DNA of 64,000 nucleotides from Ciceribacter sp. T2.26MG-112.2 (GCF_900492205.1 NZ_UEYQ01000005.1:248001-312000); one strand, 5' to 3'. Shown: positions 19,632-29,344, counted from the first letter of the stretch. Made by a program: numbers and translations. The notes: a model not told the origin generated them from the sequence alone.

Positions 19632-22600
19632 TCTCTCTTCTCGATACCAGGACGATCGCGGCGGCGAAGTCCGCGCTCACCGTTTCGCATGTGCCGGACG
19701 GCATGGACGCCTTCGTGCTGGCGGAACTCGCCCGCCTCGGCCAGCCGGTCGCCTATATCCTGTCGGACGGTCAGCGCATGGCCGACATCGAGCAGAACCT
19801 GTCGTTTGCGGCGCCCGAAATTCCGGTGCTGACGCTGCCGGCCTGGGACTGCCTGCCTTACGACCGCGTATCGCCCTCGGCCGATACGTCGGCGCGACGC
19901 CTGACGGCTCTTTCTGGGCTGGTCGCCCATGGCAAGAAGCCGCATGCGGCGATCGTGCTCGTCACGGTCAATGCCATGCTGCAGAAGGTGGCGCCGGCCG
20001 AGGTGATCGACAGCCTCGGTTTTTCGGCCCGCCCCGGCAACCAGATCAGGATGGACGACATCGCCGCCCGGCTGGAGCGTAACGGTTTTGATCGTGTCGC
20101 AACCGTGCGCGAGGTCGGGGAATTCGCCGTGCGCGGCGGCATTCTCGACGTCTTCGTGCCGGGCTCGGAAGAGCCGGTCCGGCTCGACTTCTTCGGCGAC
20201 ACGCTGGAGAGCATCCGCACCTTCGACCCGGCCAGCCAGCGCACCATCGGCCAGGCCCGCTCGCTCGACCTCCATCCGATGAGCGAGGTGACGCTCACCC
20301 CGGATTCGATCAGCCGCTTTCGCAAGAACTATCTCTCGCTGTTCGGCGCCGCCACCCGCGACGACGCGCTCTATGCCGCGGTGTCCGAAGGGCGCCGCTA
20401 TGCCGGCATGGAACACTGGCTGCCGCTGTTCCACGACCATCTCGACACGGTGTTCGACTACCTCCAGGGCTTCCGTATCGTCACCGACCATACCGTGCGT
20501 GAGGCGGCCGAGGAACGCGCCAAGCTGATCCGCGACTATTACGAGGCGCGGCTCAATTCCGCGACGCCCGGCAAGGGCCATCTGTCCCAGGGCACGCCCT
20601 ACAAGCCGGTCCCGCCCGAGCGGCTCTATCTTGGCGCCGGCGAATTCGGCCGGATGCTCGACGCGCATGATCCGCTGAGGCTCACCCCGTTTGCGGAACA
20701 CGACGGCGAGGCGCGCAAGGTGATCGAGATCGCCGCGCGTCCCGGCCCGCGCTGGGCCAAGACGGCGATCGACACCGGCGAGGGCAATACCCGCACCAAC
20801 GTCTTCGACCAGGCGGTGAAATACATTGCCGAGAAGCGCGCGGCTGGCTCCAAGGTGCTGATCGCCGGCTGGTCCGAGGGCTCGCTCGACCGGCTGCTGC
20901 AGGTGCTCGACGAGCACGGACTTGCCAATCTGAAGCCGGTCACGGCGCTCAAGGATCTCGACGGGCTGAAGAAGGGCGAGGCGGCGACGGCCGTGCTCAG
21001 CCTCGAGGGCGGCTTCGAGGCGGGCGACCTCGTCATCGTCGGAGAGCAGGACATTCTCGGCGACCGCATGGTGCGCCGCTCCAAGCGCCGCAAGCGCGCC
21101 GCCGACTTCATCTCGGAAGTGGCCGGCCTCGACGAGGGTTCGATCGTCGTCCATGCCGAACACGGCATCGGCCGCTTCGTCGGGCTGCGCACCATCGAGG
21201 CGGCGGGCGCGCCGCATGCCTGCCTCGAACTGCGCTATGCCGACGACGCCAAGCTGTTCCTGCCGGTCGAAAACATCGATCTCCTGTCGCGCTACGGATC
21301 CGAGGGCTCCGACGCGCAGCTCGACAGGCTGGGCGGCGGCGCATGGCAGATGCGCAAGGCCAAGCTCAAGAAACGGCTGCTCGACATGGCGGGCGGACTG
21401 ATCCGGGTCGCTGCCGAGCGCATGATGCGCATGGCGCCGGTCCTGACCACCCAGGAAGGGCTCTACGACGAGTTTGCCGCCCGCTTCCCCTATGACGAGA
21501 CCGAGGACCAACTGAACGCCATCGAGGCGGTGCGCGGCGATCTCGGCGCCGGCCGGCCGATGGACCGGCTGATCTGCGGCGACGTCGGCTTCGGCAAGAC
21601 GGAGGTGGCGCTGCGCGCCGCCTTCATCGCGGCGATGAACGGCATCCAGGTGGCCGTCGTCGTGCCGACCACGCTGCTCGCACGCCAGCATTTCAAAACC
21701 TTTTCCGAGCGTTTCCGCGGGCTTCCGATCCGCATCCAGCAAGCCTCGCGCCTGGTCGGCACCAAGGAGTTGAACCTCGTCAAGAAGGAAGTGGCGGAAG
21801 GCAAGACCGACATCGTCGTCGGCACCCATGCGCTGCTCGGCACGGGCGTCAATTTCGCCAATCTCGGCCTGCTGATTATCGACGAGGAACAGCATTTCGG
21901 CGTCAAGCACAAGGAGCGCCTGAAGGAGCTGAAGTCCGACGTGCATGTGCTCACCCTTTCGGCGACGCCGATCCCGCGCACGCTGCAGCTCGCCATGACG
22001 GGCGTGCGCGAACTGTCGCTGATCACCACGCCGCCGGTCGACCGCATGGCGGTCAGAACCTTCATCTCGCCCTTCGACCCGCTGGTGATCCGCGAAACGC
22101 TGATGCGCGAGCACTATCGCGGCGGCCAGAGTTTCTATGTCTGTCCGCGTCTGGCCGACCTCGCCGACATCCAGGCGTTTCTCACCTCCGACGTACCGGA
22201 ACTGAAAGTCGCCGTCGCCCATGGCCAGATGGCGGCGGGCGAACTGGAAGACATCATGAATGCCTTCTATGACGGCCGCTATGACGTGCTGCTGTCGACC
22301 ACCATCGTCGAATCCGGCCTCGATGTGCCGACCGCCAACACGCTGATCGTGCATCGCGCCGACATGTTCGGCCTCGCCCAGCTGTACCAGTTGCGCGGCC
22401 GCGTCGGCCGCTCCAAGGTCCGGGCGTTTGCGCTCCTCACGCTGCCGGTCAACAAGGTGCTGACGACGACGGCCGAACGCCGCCTGAAGGTACTGCAGTC
22501 GCTCGACACGCTCGGCGCCGGCTTCCAGCTCGCGAGCCACGACCTCGACATTCGCGGCGCGGGCAATCTGCTCGGCGAGGAACAGTCCGGCCACATCAAG

Positions 22601-23134
22601 GAAGTCGGCTTCGAGCTTTACCAGCACATGCTGGAGGAGGCGGTCGCCGAGGTGAAGGGCGACGACGAAGTCACCGACAGCGGCTGGTCGCCGCAGATCT
22701 CGGTCGGAACCTCGGTGATGATCCCCGACGACTATGTGCCGGACCTGCATCTGCGCCTCGGCCTTTATCGCCGTCTGGGCGAGATCACGGAGCTGAACGA
22801 GATCGACGGCTTCGGCGCCGAGATGATCGACCGCTTCGGACCTCTGCCGATCGAGGTCCAGCACCTGTTGAAGGTCGTCTACATCAAGGCGCTGTGCCGC
22901 AAGGCCAATGTCGAAAAGCTCGAAGCCGGGCCGAAGGGCGTCGTCGTGCAGTTCCGCAACAAGCAGTTCCCTAACCCGGCAGCGCTCGTCGGCTATATCG
23001 CCAAGCAAGGGTCCATGGCGAAGATCCGCCCCGACCAGAGCGTGTTCCTCACCCGTGATCTTCCGACGCCGGAGAAGCGCTTGTCCGGTGCCGCCGTGGT
23101 GATGACGCAACTGGCGGAATTGGCAAAGAGCTGA
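19628..23134 (+). CDS. mfd: Transcription-repair coupling factor Mfd
   Basis: Mfd removes RNA polymerase stalled at DNA damage and recruits UvrA. The 1168-residue protein has the UvrB-homology region at the N-terminus, an RNA-polymerase-interacting domain near 480-550 (VHAEHGIGRFVGL), SF2 motor domains with CGDVGFGKTEVALRAAF (Walker A), IIDEEQHFGV, SATPIPRTLQ and QLRGRVGRS, and a C-terminal TRCF domain. The start is the ATG overlapping the sdhE stop; the frame is open further upstream through sdhE, but that sequence is not family-like. It converges with a DMT transporter gene 15 bp downstream. Confidence 0.97.
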   Translation: MISLLDTRTIAAAKSALTVSHVPDGMDAFVLAELARLGQPVAYILSDGQRMADIEQNLSFAAPEIPVLTLPAWDCLPYDRVSPSADTSARRLTALSGLVAHGKKPHAAIVLVTVNAMLQKVAPAEVIDSLGFSARPGNQIRMDDIAARLERNGFDRVATVREVGEFAVRGGILDVFVPGSEEPVRLDFFGDTLESIRTFDPASQRTIGQARSLDLHPMSEVTLTPDSISRFRKNYLSLFGAATRDDALYAAVSEGRRYAGMEHWLPLFHDHLDTVFDYLQGFRIVTDHTVREAAEERAKLIRDYYEARLNSATPGKGHLSQGTPYKPVPPERLYLGAGEFGRMLDAHDPLRLTPFAEHDGEARKVIEIAARPGPRWAKTAIDTGEGNTRTNVFDQAVKYIAEKRAAGSKVLIAGWSEGSLDRLLQVLDEHGLANLKPVTALKDLDGLKKGEAATAVLSLEGGFEAGDLVIVGEQDILGDRMVRRSKRRKRAADFISEVAGLDEGSIVVHAEHGIGRFVGLRTIEAAGAPHACLELRYADDAKLFLPVENIDLLSRYGSEGSDAQLDRLGGGAWQMRKAKLKKRLLDMAGGLIRVAAERMMRMAPVLTTQEGLYDEFAARFPYDETEDQLNAIEAVRGDLGAGRPMDRLICGDVGFGKTEVALRAAFIAAMNGIQVAVVVPTTLLARQHFKTFSERFRGLPIRIQQASRLVGTKELNLVKKEVAEGKTDIVVGTHALLGTGVNFANLGLLIIDEEQHFGVKHKERLKELKSDVHVLTLSATPIPRTLQLAMTGVRELSLITTPPVDRMAVRTFISPFDPLVIRETLMREHYRGGQSFYVCPRLADLADIQAFLTSDVPELKVAVAHGQMAAGELEDIMNAFYDGRYDVLLSTTIVESGLDVPTANTLIVHRADMFGLAQLYQLRGRVGRSKVRAFALLTLPVNKVLTTTAERRLKVLQSLDTLGAGFQLASHDLDIRGAGNLLGEEQSGHIKEVGFELYQHMLEEAVAEVKGDDEVTDSGWSPQISVGTSVMIPDDYVPDLHLRLGLYRRLGEITELNEIDGFGAEMIDRFGPLPIEVQHLLKVVYIKALCRKANVEKLEAGPKGVVVQFRNKQFPNPAALVGYIAKQGSMAKIRPDQSVFLTRDLPTPEKRLSGAAVVMTQLAELAKS

Positions 23135-23149
23135 CAGGCGAGGGGGGCC

Positions 23150-24091
23150 TCAGGATATCGCGGTCTCGTCTTCCGGCTTGATCGCCAGCGCCGCCTCGTC
23201 CTTGCCGGCGACGGCCGGCGGCAGGGCGACGCCCTTGGTGCGTTCGCGCGACAGGGTCAGGAGACCGGACCCGACGATCAGGGCGATCCCGGCCACCATG
23301 GGCAGGTCGACCCGGTCGCCGAAGATCAGGTAACCGAACAGGATGCCCCAGAGCATCTGGCTGTACTGGATCGGACCGACCACGGCGGCCGGTGCATAGA
23401 AGGCGGAGTACATCAGGAGGACGTTGCCGAGTGCGCCGAGCAGGCCGTAGCCGGCGAGCAGCAGCCATTCCTCGCCCGCCGGCCAGCGGAAATCACCGAG
23501 CATCAGCAGGCCGCAGATGACAAGGCCGCCGAGCAAACCGGCGCCATAGAGCGAGATGTTCTTTTCCGCCGGGCCGATGGCGCGGTAGATGACGATCGAA
23601 AGCGCCCCGCCAAGCCCGGCAAAGACCGCACCCACATGGCCGATGGAAAGCTCGCGGAAACCTGGCCTCAGGACCACCAGCACGCCGAGGAAGCCGATGA
23701 TGACCGCGCCCCAGCGGCGGATGCCGACCGGCTCTTTCAGAAAGATCACCGACATGATGGTAACGAAGGAGGGCAGCAGGAAGATCAGGCAGAAGGCCTC
23801 GGCCATCGACAGATGGGTAAAGGCGGTGACGCTGCCGATGATCCCGGCGCCGGCGGAAAAGAACCGCAGCAGCCAGAGCGGGCGATTGGTGGTGGCCAGC
23901 ACGTCCTGCCAGCGGTCGCCGCGCTTCATCAGGAAGGGCAGGGCGGCGATGCCGAAGACAGCGCCGAAAAAGCCGGATTCGAAGGGGCTGACGCGCCCCT
24001 CGATGAGTTTTACACAGGCATCGGAAACCGCATAGGCGGCGAAGGCTGCGAAGGCAATGAGGATGCCTCGAAGAAGGGGGTCGGAGCGCAC
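23150..24091 (-). CDS. DMT-superfamily transporter (two EamA domains)
   Basis: This is a 313-residue inner-membrane protein with about ten hydrophobic helices arranged as two EamA repeats. Stretches typical of the family are FLKEPVGIRRWGAVIIGFLGVL in the first repeat and YLIFGDRVDLPMVAGIALI in the second. Such proteins usually export amino acids or metabolites, but the substrate cannot be read from sequence. The C-terminus has a hydrophilic acidic tail of about 25 residues. It is one of three EamA-type genes within 11 kb (see 28204 and 33083). Confidence 0.87.
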   Translation of the reverse strand: MRSDPLLRGILIAFAAFAAYAVSDACVKLIEGRVSPFESGFFGAVFGIAALPFLMKRGDRWQDVLATTNRPLWLLRFFSAGAGIIGSVTAFTHLSMAEAFCLIFLLPSFVTIMSVIFLKEPVGIRRWGAVIIGFLGVLVVLRPGFRELSIGHVGAVFAGLGGALSIVIYRAIGPAEKNISLYGAGLLGGLVICGLLMLGDFRWPAGEEWLLLAGYGLLGALGNVLLMYSAFYAPAAVVGPIQYSQMLWGILFGYLIFGDRVDLPMVAGIALIVGSGLLTLSRERTKGVALPPAVAGKDEAALAIKPEDETAIS

Positions 24092-24149
24092 GGCGGATTG
24101 TCCTGGGAGGAAGGATATCAGCCGTGCTTACGAAGCTTCCCGCAGCGCG

Positions 24150-24821
24150 TCAATTGAGTTTTGCAAGCGCTTCGGCCTTCATCCGGGCAATGTCGCGCAG
24201 GGCACCGGCGAGCACATCCGGCGTCTGAGCGCCGCTCACCGCATATTGCTGGTCAAAGATCAGGAAGGGCACCCCGTTCACGCCCATCTGCCGGGCGGCC
24301 TCGATTTCGCCCCGCACTTCGGCCTTGTCGGCATCGCCGGTCAAAAGCGCGTCGACGAGGGCACGGTCGAGGCCGGCAGCCTCGGCAATGTCGAGCAGCA
24401 CCGTCGGATCGCCGACATTGCGGCCCTCTTCAAAATTCGCCTTGAACAGGGCGGTGACGACCCGATCCTGGATTTGGCGATCCTCAACGCCTGCCCAATG
24501 AATCAGGCGGTGGGCGTCCAACGTGTTCGGGCCGACCTTGATCGCGCCGAAATCGAAGGCGATGCCGACCGCCGAACCAAGTTCGCGCAATTGCGCATGC
24601 GCCCGGTCCATATTGTCCTTGCCGCCGAGCTTTTCGGCGAGGGCTTTCTGTTGGTCAACGCCTTCCGGCGGATAGTCGGGATTGAGCTGGTAGGGACGCC
24701 AGTTGACGTCGACGCCGATCTCGCCCTGCACCTCGGCAATGGCGAGGTCGAGGCGCGCCTTGCCGAGATAGCACCAGGGGCAGACGACGTCCGAGACGAT
24801 GTCGATGGTGATGCGTTCCAT
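24150..24821 (-). CDS. DsbA-family oxidoreductase (FrnE-like)
   Basis: This 223-residue protein has a thioredoxin fold with a helical insertion, as in FrnE and 2-hydroxychromene-2-carboxylate isomerases. The N-terminal DVVCPWCYLGK holds the CPWC redox motif near residues 12-15, and GVNGVPFLIF supplies the cis-proline loop. There is no signal peptide, so it should act in the cytoplasm as a disulfide oxidoreductase or isomerase. ATG 24821 follows GGAAAG; the longer frame to 24893 lacks family similarity. The substrate is unknown. Confidence 0.88.
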   Translation of the reverse strand: MERITIDIVSDVVCPWCYLGKARLDLAIAEVQGEIGVDVNWRPYQLNPDYPPEGVDQQKALAEKLGGKDNMDRAHAQLRELGSAVGIAFDFGAIKVGPNTLDAHRLIHWAGVEDRQIQDRVVTALFKANFEEGRNVGDPTVLLDIAEAAGLDRALVDALLTGDADKAEVRGEIEAARQMGVNGVPFLIFDQQYAVSGAQTPDVLAGALRDIARMKAEALAKLN

Positions 24822-24946
24822 GGTGCTTTCCTTTCCGGGCGGCTCAGGGCCATAATGACCGATTGCTGCCACGTAAGGGCAATTGCGGCGCATTTCAACT
24901 GGTTACCTTGGCGTAACCGCCGACGACCAAGGCCTGACCCCCAGCG

Positions 24947-26776
24947 CTATTGCGCCCGGGTGTCCCACCAGACCGGAAGCTGGTAGCCGTAGAGCGGCGT
25001 CTTGTCCGGCCGGCCGACATGCTTCCACCGGGCGACCCACTGCTCACCGATATGATAGAGCGGCACGACATAGTGACCGGCGACCAGCAGGCGGTCATAG
25101 GCGCGTACCGCAGCCTGGAAGTCCTCGAGGCTCCGGGCATTGGCCATAGCGTCGATCATCCGGTCGATGTCGGGATCGGCGACGCCGGCATAGTTGAAGC
25201 TGCCCTGGGCGTCGCGCGACGAACCGTTCCAGCGATTGTACTGTTCGGCGCCCGGCGACAGCGAAGAGGGATAGGCCTTGACGATCATGTCGTAGTCGAA
25301 ACTGTTCGAGCGCGCCTGATACTGGGCGTCATCGACTGTGCGGATGGCCATCTGGATGCCGATCAGCGCCAGCGCGCGCTGGTAGGCGATCGCCATCTTC
25401 TCCTGGTCGGCATTCTGGGTCATCACCTCAAAGACGAGCGGCTTGCCCGCCGCGTCCAGCATCTTGCCCCCTTTGATCGTATAGCCGGCTTGCGCCATCA
25501 GCGTCACCGCCTGGCGCAGGATCTTGCGGTCGGCGCCAGAGCCGTCCGAAACCGGCATGGCATAGTTTCCGGCCAATATTTCGGCCGGGATCTGATCCTT
25601 GGCCGGCCCGAGCAATGCCAGTTCGCGCGCATCAGCAGCATTGCCATAGGCGCCGAGCGCCGAATTCTGCCAGAAGCTCTGGCTACGCTTGAAAGCGCCG
25701 CCATAGAGGTTCTTGTTGATCCACTCGAAATCCAGTGCCAGCGACAGTGCTTCCCGCACTCTTGGATCGGCAAAGATCGGCCGACGGGTGTTGAAGACGA
25801 AGCCGAGCATGCCCGAGGGCAGGCCGGGCTTGAAGACCTCCTTGACGACGTCACCATTGGTCGCTGCCGGGAAGTCGTAGGCACGCGCCCAGTGCCCGGA
25901 ATCGCCTTCGGGATAGATATCGACGTCGCCTTTCTTGAAGGCCTCGAACAGGGTCGAATCCTGGAGGAAATAGGTGACGGAGATTTCGTCGTAATTGTCA
26001 AAGCCGATCTTCGACGGAATATCCTTGCCCCAATAGTTCGGATCGCGAGCGTAGGTGATCTTCTCGCCGGGTTTGATCGACTTGATCTTGTAGGGGCCCG
26101 ATCCGACCGGGATTTCCAGCGAAGTGCGGTCGAACGCGTTCGCGTCGACGGCGTGCTTCGGCAGGATCGGCGACATGGCGAGGATCAACGGCGTCTCGCG
26201 GTTCGCGCCTTCGCCGAAGGTGAATCGGACACTATTGTCGCCGACTTTCTCCATGCTTTCCACGACCATCACCTTTCCGTCGCTGCCCGGATACCAGAGC
26301 CGGCGACTGTAGGGCGGTCGCCCCTTCTCCTGCAGCAGCTCGAACGAGAAGATCACGTCCTCGGCCGTCACCGGCTTGCCGTCGTGCCAGCGGGCCTTGG
26401 GATTGAGGTTGAATTGGATGAAGGTGCGGTCTTCGTCCCATTCGACGCTCTCGGCCAGCAGGCCGTAGAGCGAGAAGGGCTCGTCGCTGGAGCGCGTCAT
26501 CAGCGATTCGTAGAACAGGTTCCCGTATTCGGGATCCCAGATCCCGCGCGCCGTGGTCCGCATGCCTTTCAGCACGAAGGAGTTCAGGCTGTCGAAGGTG
26601 CCGACGACGCCGTAATTGATACTGCCGCCCTTCTTCACGTCCGGATTGACGTAAGGGAAATGCTTGTAGTCCGCGCCGAGCGCCGGTTCCCCGTGCATGG
26701 CGATCCCGTGCACGGGTTCGGCCTGGGCGAAGCTGCACTGGGCGAGGAAAAGCAGGCTGAGGGCGATGCGGCGCAC
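24947..26776 (-). CDS. Extracellular solute-binding protein family 5 (YejA-like, oligopeptide type)
   Basis: This 609-residue periplasmic protein is of the SBP_bac_5 family and is closest in layout to YejA. The signal peptide MRRIALSLLFLAQCSFAQA is cleaved before EPVHG. KARWHDGKPVTAEDVIFSF near residue 125 is the family signature and GSGPYKIKSIKPG lies near 225. The family delivers oligopeptides or similar compounds to a Yej- or Opp-type ABC transporter, but no permease or ATPase gene is next to it, so it must use components encoded elsewhere. It diverges from the IalB-family gene over 265 bp. Confidence 0.9.
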   Translation of the reverse strand: MRRIALSLLFLAQCSFAQAEPVHGIAMHGEPALGADYKHFPYVNPDVKKGGSINYGVVGTFDSLNSFVLKGMRTTARGIWDPEYGNLFYESLMTRSSDEPFSLYGLLAESVEWDEDRTFIQFNLNPKARWHDGKPVTAEDVIFSFELLQEKGRPPYSRRLWYPGSDGKVMVVESMEKVGDNSVRFTFGEGANRETPLILAMSPILPKHAVDANAFDRTSLEIPVGSGPYKIKSIKPGEKITYARDPNYWGKDIPSKIGFDNYDEISVTYFLQDSTLFEAFKKGDVDIYPEGDSGHWARAYDFPAATNGDVVKEVFKPGLPSGMLGFVFNTRRPIFADPRVREALSLALDFEWINKNLYGGAFKRSQSFWQNSALGAYGNAADARELALLGPAKDQIPAEILAGNYAMPVSDGSGADRKILRQAVTLMAQAGYTIKGGKMLDAAGKPLVFEVMTQNADQEKMAIAYQRALALIGIQMAIRTVDDAQYQARSNSFDYDMIVKAYPSSLSPGAEQYNRWNGSSRDAQGSFNYAGVADPDIDRMIDAMANARSLEDFQAAVRAYDRLLVAGHYVVPLYHIGEQWVARWKHVGRPDKTPLYGYQLPVWWDTRAQ

Positions 26777-26887
26777 GAGGTATCCTTTCAGCGATGTCCG
26801 AGAATCTCGGCGAGGCTAGCATGAACACCATAATACCAACACATCGCCATGCAAAAAGCCGTGTCGCCCCCGTGTACCCCCAAAGAA

Positions 26888-26906
26888 AGACTGGATATTC
26901 CAGACT
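26888..26906. promoter_or_regulatory. Imperfect inverted repeat in the yejA-like / ialB-like intergenic region
   Basis: AG-A-CTGGA, a TAT centre, then TCCAG-A-CT form two 8-base arms with one A-A mismatch. It lies between two divergent genes (starts at 26776 and 27042) and could be an operator for either. No regulator family can be assigned. Confidence 0.3.
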
Positions 26907-27041
26907 TCGCGATGTAACAGGGTTCCGGATGCCAAGGTCATGTATTTGCCTCAATTGGACGACAGTTGACGGGCAGCACGACCGGCGAGTATCGCGGCGT
27001 TTCAAGTGCCCGATATCGGTTTTCAGGAGACGGATCAGGTT

Positions 27042-27683
27042 ATGATGTTCAATGCAACCAAAGCTACGCGGACGGCACTGTCTGCTCTCGTTCTGACGCT
27101 TGGCGCGGCAACCGCCCCGACGGTCGTCGGTGCCCAGGACGCCGCAGCACCGGCAACAGCCGGAACGGCCAAGTGGTTCAAGACCTGCACCAAGCAGGAA
27201 GAAGCCGATGTCTGCGTGGTGCAGAACCAGTTGGTCGCCCAGAACGGCCAGTTGATCACGGCCGTCGGCGTGATCTCTGTCGAGGGTAAGGTCAACCGCA
27301 AGATCCTGCAGGTTACCGTTCCTTCCGCCCGACTCATTCCGCCGGGCATCATGATGCAGATCGATGGCGCCAAGGGCATGAAGCTCGACTATGCCGTCTG
27401 CCTTCCGGACCGCTGCACGGCAGAACTGCCGCTGACGGATGCCCTGATCGCCAGCTTGAAGAAGGGCAATGAGGTGGTGTTCACCTCGGTCAACTTCCGC
27501 CGTGCGCCGAACCCGATCAAGATCCCGCTGGAAGGCTTCACCGGCGCCTATGACGGCGAGGCGATGTCGCAGTCGCAGGCGGAAGAACGCCAGCGCCTGC
27601 TGCAGGAAGCCATGCAGAAGAAGCAGGAAGAGCGCAACAAGGCGATCAATGACGCCCAGGACGCCGCCAAGCAGGGCAACTGA
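27042..27683 (+). CDS. Invasion-associated locus B (IalB) family protein
   Basis: This is a 213-residue exported protein of the IalB family, first named in Bartonella and common in rhizobia and Brucella. A signal peptide (about residues 1-30, ending near VVGAQ) is followed by a domain with two cysteine pairs, one in CTKQEEADVC and one in CLPDRC, that may form periplasmic disulfides. The C-terminal 40 residues are rich in Gln, Glu and Lys and look like a coiled coil. ATG 27042 and ATG 27045 are adjacent possible starts. The family's molecular role is not established. A strong terminator follows. Confidence 0.87.
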   Translation: MMFNATKATRTALSALVLTLGAATAPTVVGAQDAAAPATAGTAKWFKTCTKQEEADVCVVQNQLVAQNGQLITAVGVISVEGKVNRKILQVTVPSARLIPPGIMMQIDGAKGMKLDYAVCLPDRCTAELPLTDALIASLKKGNEVVFTSVNFRRAPNPIKIPLEGFTGAYDGEAMSQSQAEERQRLLQEAMQKKQEERNKAINDAQDAAKQGN

Positions 27684-27707
27684 TTGACAATTTGATAGAC
27701 GAAACGG

Positions 27708-27738
27708 AGAGGCCCGCCGGAATCGGCGGGCCTCTTTG
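27708..27738 (+). terminator. Rho-independent terminator after the ialB-like gene
   Basis: A perfect 12-bp stem (AGAGGCCCGCCG / CGGCGGGCCTCT, 27708-27719 with 27724-27735) with a GAAT loop runs into TTGTGTTT. It lies between convergent genes (hspQ ends at 27789). The stem and flanks are almost the same as in the terminator behind gyrA. Confidence 0.85.
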
Positions 27739-27788
27739 TGTTTCGATCTGGCTCGACCGGTGGCAGGCGCCAAGTCCCGCTTGAGGCT

Positions 27789-28118
27789 TCAGTGCGCGAA
27801 GATGGATTTCGGCTTGTAGCGACCCGCCTGCTCGCGCACGAAGATCTGCTGGATCTGCGGATTGCGCAGCGGTTCCTCGCTCAGGTCCTTTTCCAGGTTC
27901 TGCTCCGAGACATAGGCGACATATTCAGCCTCGTCGTTCTCGGCGAGCAGATGGTAAAAGGGCTGGTCCTTGGCGGGACGGACTTCCGCCGGGATGGCAT
28001 TCCACCATTCCTCGCTGTTGGCGAATTCCGGGTCCACATCGAACACGACGCCACGGAACGGAAAGACCTTGTGGCGGACGACTTCCCCGATACCAAATTT
28101 TGCGGTGCGGTGTTTCAT
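27789..28118 (-). CDS. hspQ: Heat shock protein HspQ (YccV family)
   Basis: HspQ is a small hemimethylated-DNA-binding-fold protein that in E. coli and relatives promotes degradation of certain substrates by Lon or destabilises DnaA. The 109-residue product begins MKHRTAKFGIGEVVRHK and contains FPFRGVVFDVDPEF, the most conserved block. I chose ATG 28118 to match family N-termini. In-frame ATG 28124 and GTG 28127 are closer to AAGGAA and would add two or three residues. It converges with the IalB-family gene. Confidence 0.9.
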   Translation of the reverse strand: MKHRTAKFGIGEVVRHKVFPFRGVVFDVDPEFANSEEWWNAIPAEVRPAKDQPFYHLLAENDEAEYVAYVSEQNLEKDLSEEPLRNPQIQQIFVREQAGRYKPKSIFAH

Positions 28119-28203
28119 GGGCATCACTTCCTTTCCCCATGGATTTGGGGAGGGAAGAGCAAAACATCAAGACCCTTCTATGCTTTCGCGTCGGCCGGCG
28201 CGG

Positions 28204-29133
28204 TCAGCCGCCGCGGCGGCCCGGCGCGGTCGCCAGCACCAGTCCGCCCATGACCAGGACGATGCCGACGGCATGGTATGGCTGGAACCGCTCGCCCAGG
28301 AAGACCACCGCCATGATGATCGATAACGGCGGCATCAGATAGAGCGTCACGCCCGCCATGGCCGGGCCGAACACCCGCACGGCATGCTGGAAGCAATAGA
28401 AGGCGGCAAGCGAGGCGAAGAGGATGATGCCGAGCAGCTTGGCCCAATCGCTTGTCGTGTCCGGCAGAAGACCGCCGGTCAGCACCTCGTAGAGCGCGGG
28501 CGGAAGGAGGACGATCGTGCCAGACAGCGCCAGAAGGCCGAACAGCGGCATGGGCGGCATGGGCTGCACGGCCGGGTGGCGCAACAGCAGGGAATAGAGG
28601 GCAAAGGCGATCGCGGCGGCGAGAATGCCGAAATCGCCGATGTTGAACCGCAGATGGAGGAGGGCGCTCCACTCGCCTTTCAAGACGATGACGGTGACGC
28701 CGGCGAAGGCGACGGCCATGCCGGCCAGTTCGCTCGGCCGGATCCGGCGACCTTGAAGGAGCCACTGCAGCAGGATGATGAACAGCGACGACGTGGTATA
28801 GATCAGCGTGGCGTTCGAGGCCGTGGTCAAGGTCAGCGCCCAGTAGACGAACCCGCCGCAGATCCCCATGCCGAGAATGCCGAGCACCAGCCAGATACCG
28901 GTATAGGATCGGACGAAGGCAAGACAGGCTTTCCGCTCGGCATAGACGAAGGGAAAGATGATGATGGCCGACCCCGCCCAGCGCAGCAAGGCCGTGGTGA
29001 AAGGGGCGATCTCACCGGTTATGCCTCGGCCAAAGATCAGATTGCTGGAAAAGAACACCGGCGCCAGGAAATAGAGCAGCCAGTCGAACGGGCGCGGCGC
29101 GGCCGGGGCGGGTTCGGCGTTTTCGGCGGGCAT
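28204..29133 (-). CDS. DMT-superfamily transporter (two EamA domains)
   Basis: This is a 309-residue inner-membrane protein with about ten helices and two EamA repeats. The N-terminus is a short proline/alanine-rich cytoplasmic tail (about 15 residues). The first repeat contains LTLTTASNATLIYTTSSLF, and the second contains LYLMPPLSIIMAVVFLGERF, both typical of EamA proteins. The substrate is unknown. It stands alone between hspQ and glnA, all on the minus strand but with wide spacing. Confidence 0.87.
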   Translation of the reverse strand: MPAENAEPAPAAPRPFDWLLYFLAPVFFSSNLIFGRGITGEIAPFTTALLRWAGSAIIIFPFVYAERKACLAFVRSYTGIWLVLGILGMGICGGFVYWALTLTTASNATLIYTTSSLFIILLQWLLQGRRIRPSELAGMAVAFAGVTVIVLKGEWSALLHLRFNIGDFGILAAAIAFALYSLLLRHPAVQPMPPMPLFGLLALSGTIVLLPPALYEVLTGGLLPDTTSDWAKLLGIILFASLAAFYCFQHAVRVFGPAMAGVTLYLMPPLSIIMAVVFLGERFQPYHAVGIVLVMGGLVLATAPGRRGG

Positions 29134-29305
29134 GGATGATATGTCCTGAGAGCCGCGAGGCGGCTGGGCTTGAGTCGTCCGTTCAGCCTAGCCTCAAGGC
29201 TGCCATGATCGCAACCACCGCTTGCCGTTCGCGCCCAAAACTCTTCATGTTTCGCAGCATCTCTTTTCTCTATCCCTATGATTGAAATTGAGAACTCTCC
29301 CCTCA

Positions 29306-29344
29306 AGAAAAAAAGCCGGCGCCTCGTCGGAGGCGCCGGCTCTC
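29306..29344 (-). terminator. Rho-independent terminator of glnA
   Basis: Read on the minus strand, a perfect 12-bp stem (AGCCGGCGCCTC paired with GAGGCGCCGGCT; 29314-29325 with 29330-29341) and a 4-nt loop are followed by a run of seven to eight T. It lies 45 bp after the glnA stop. Confidence 0.92.

Noticed and set aside
19280..23110. A 1276-codon open frame on the minus strand opposite mfd, and a 692-codon one at 1226-3304 opposite pcs and the BMP ATPase gene.
   Set aside because: They are mirror frames of well-supported genes in high-GC DNA; their translations are low-complexity (rich in His, Asp, Arg, Gly) and show no family motif.
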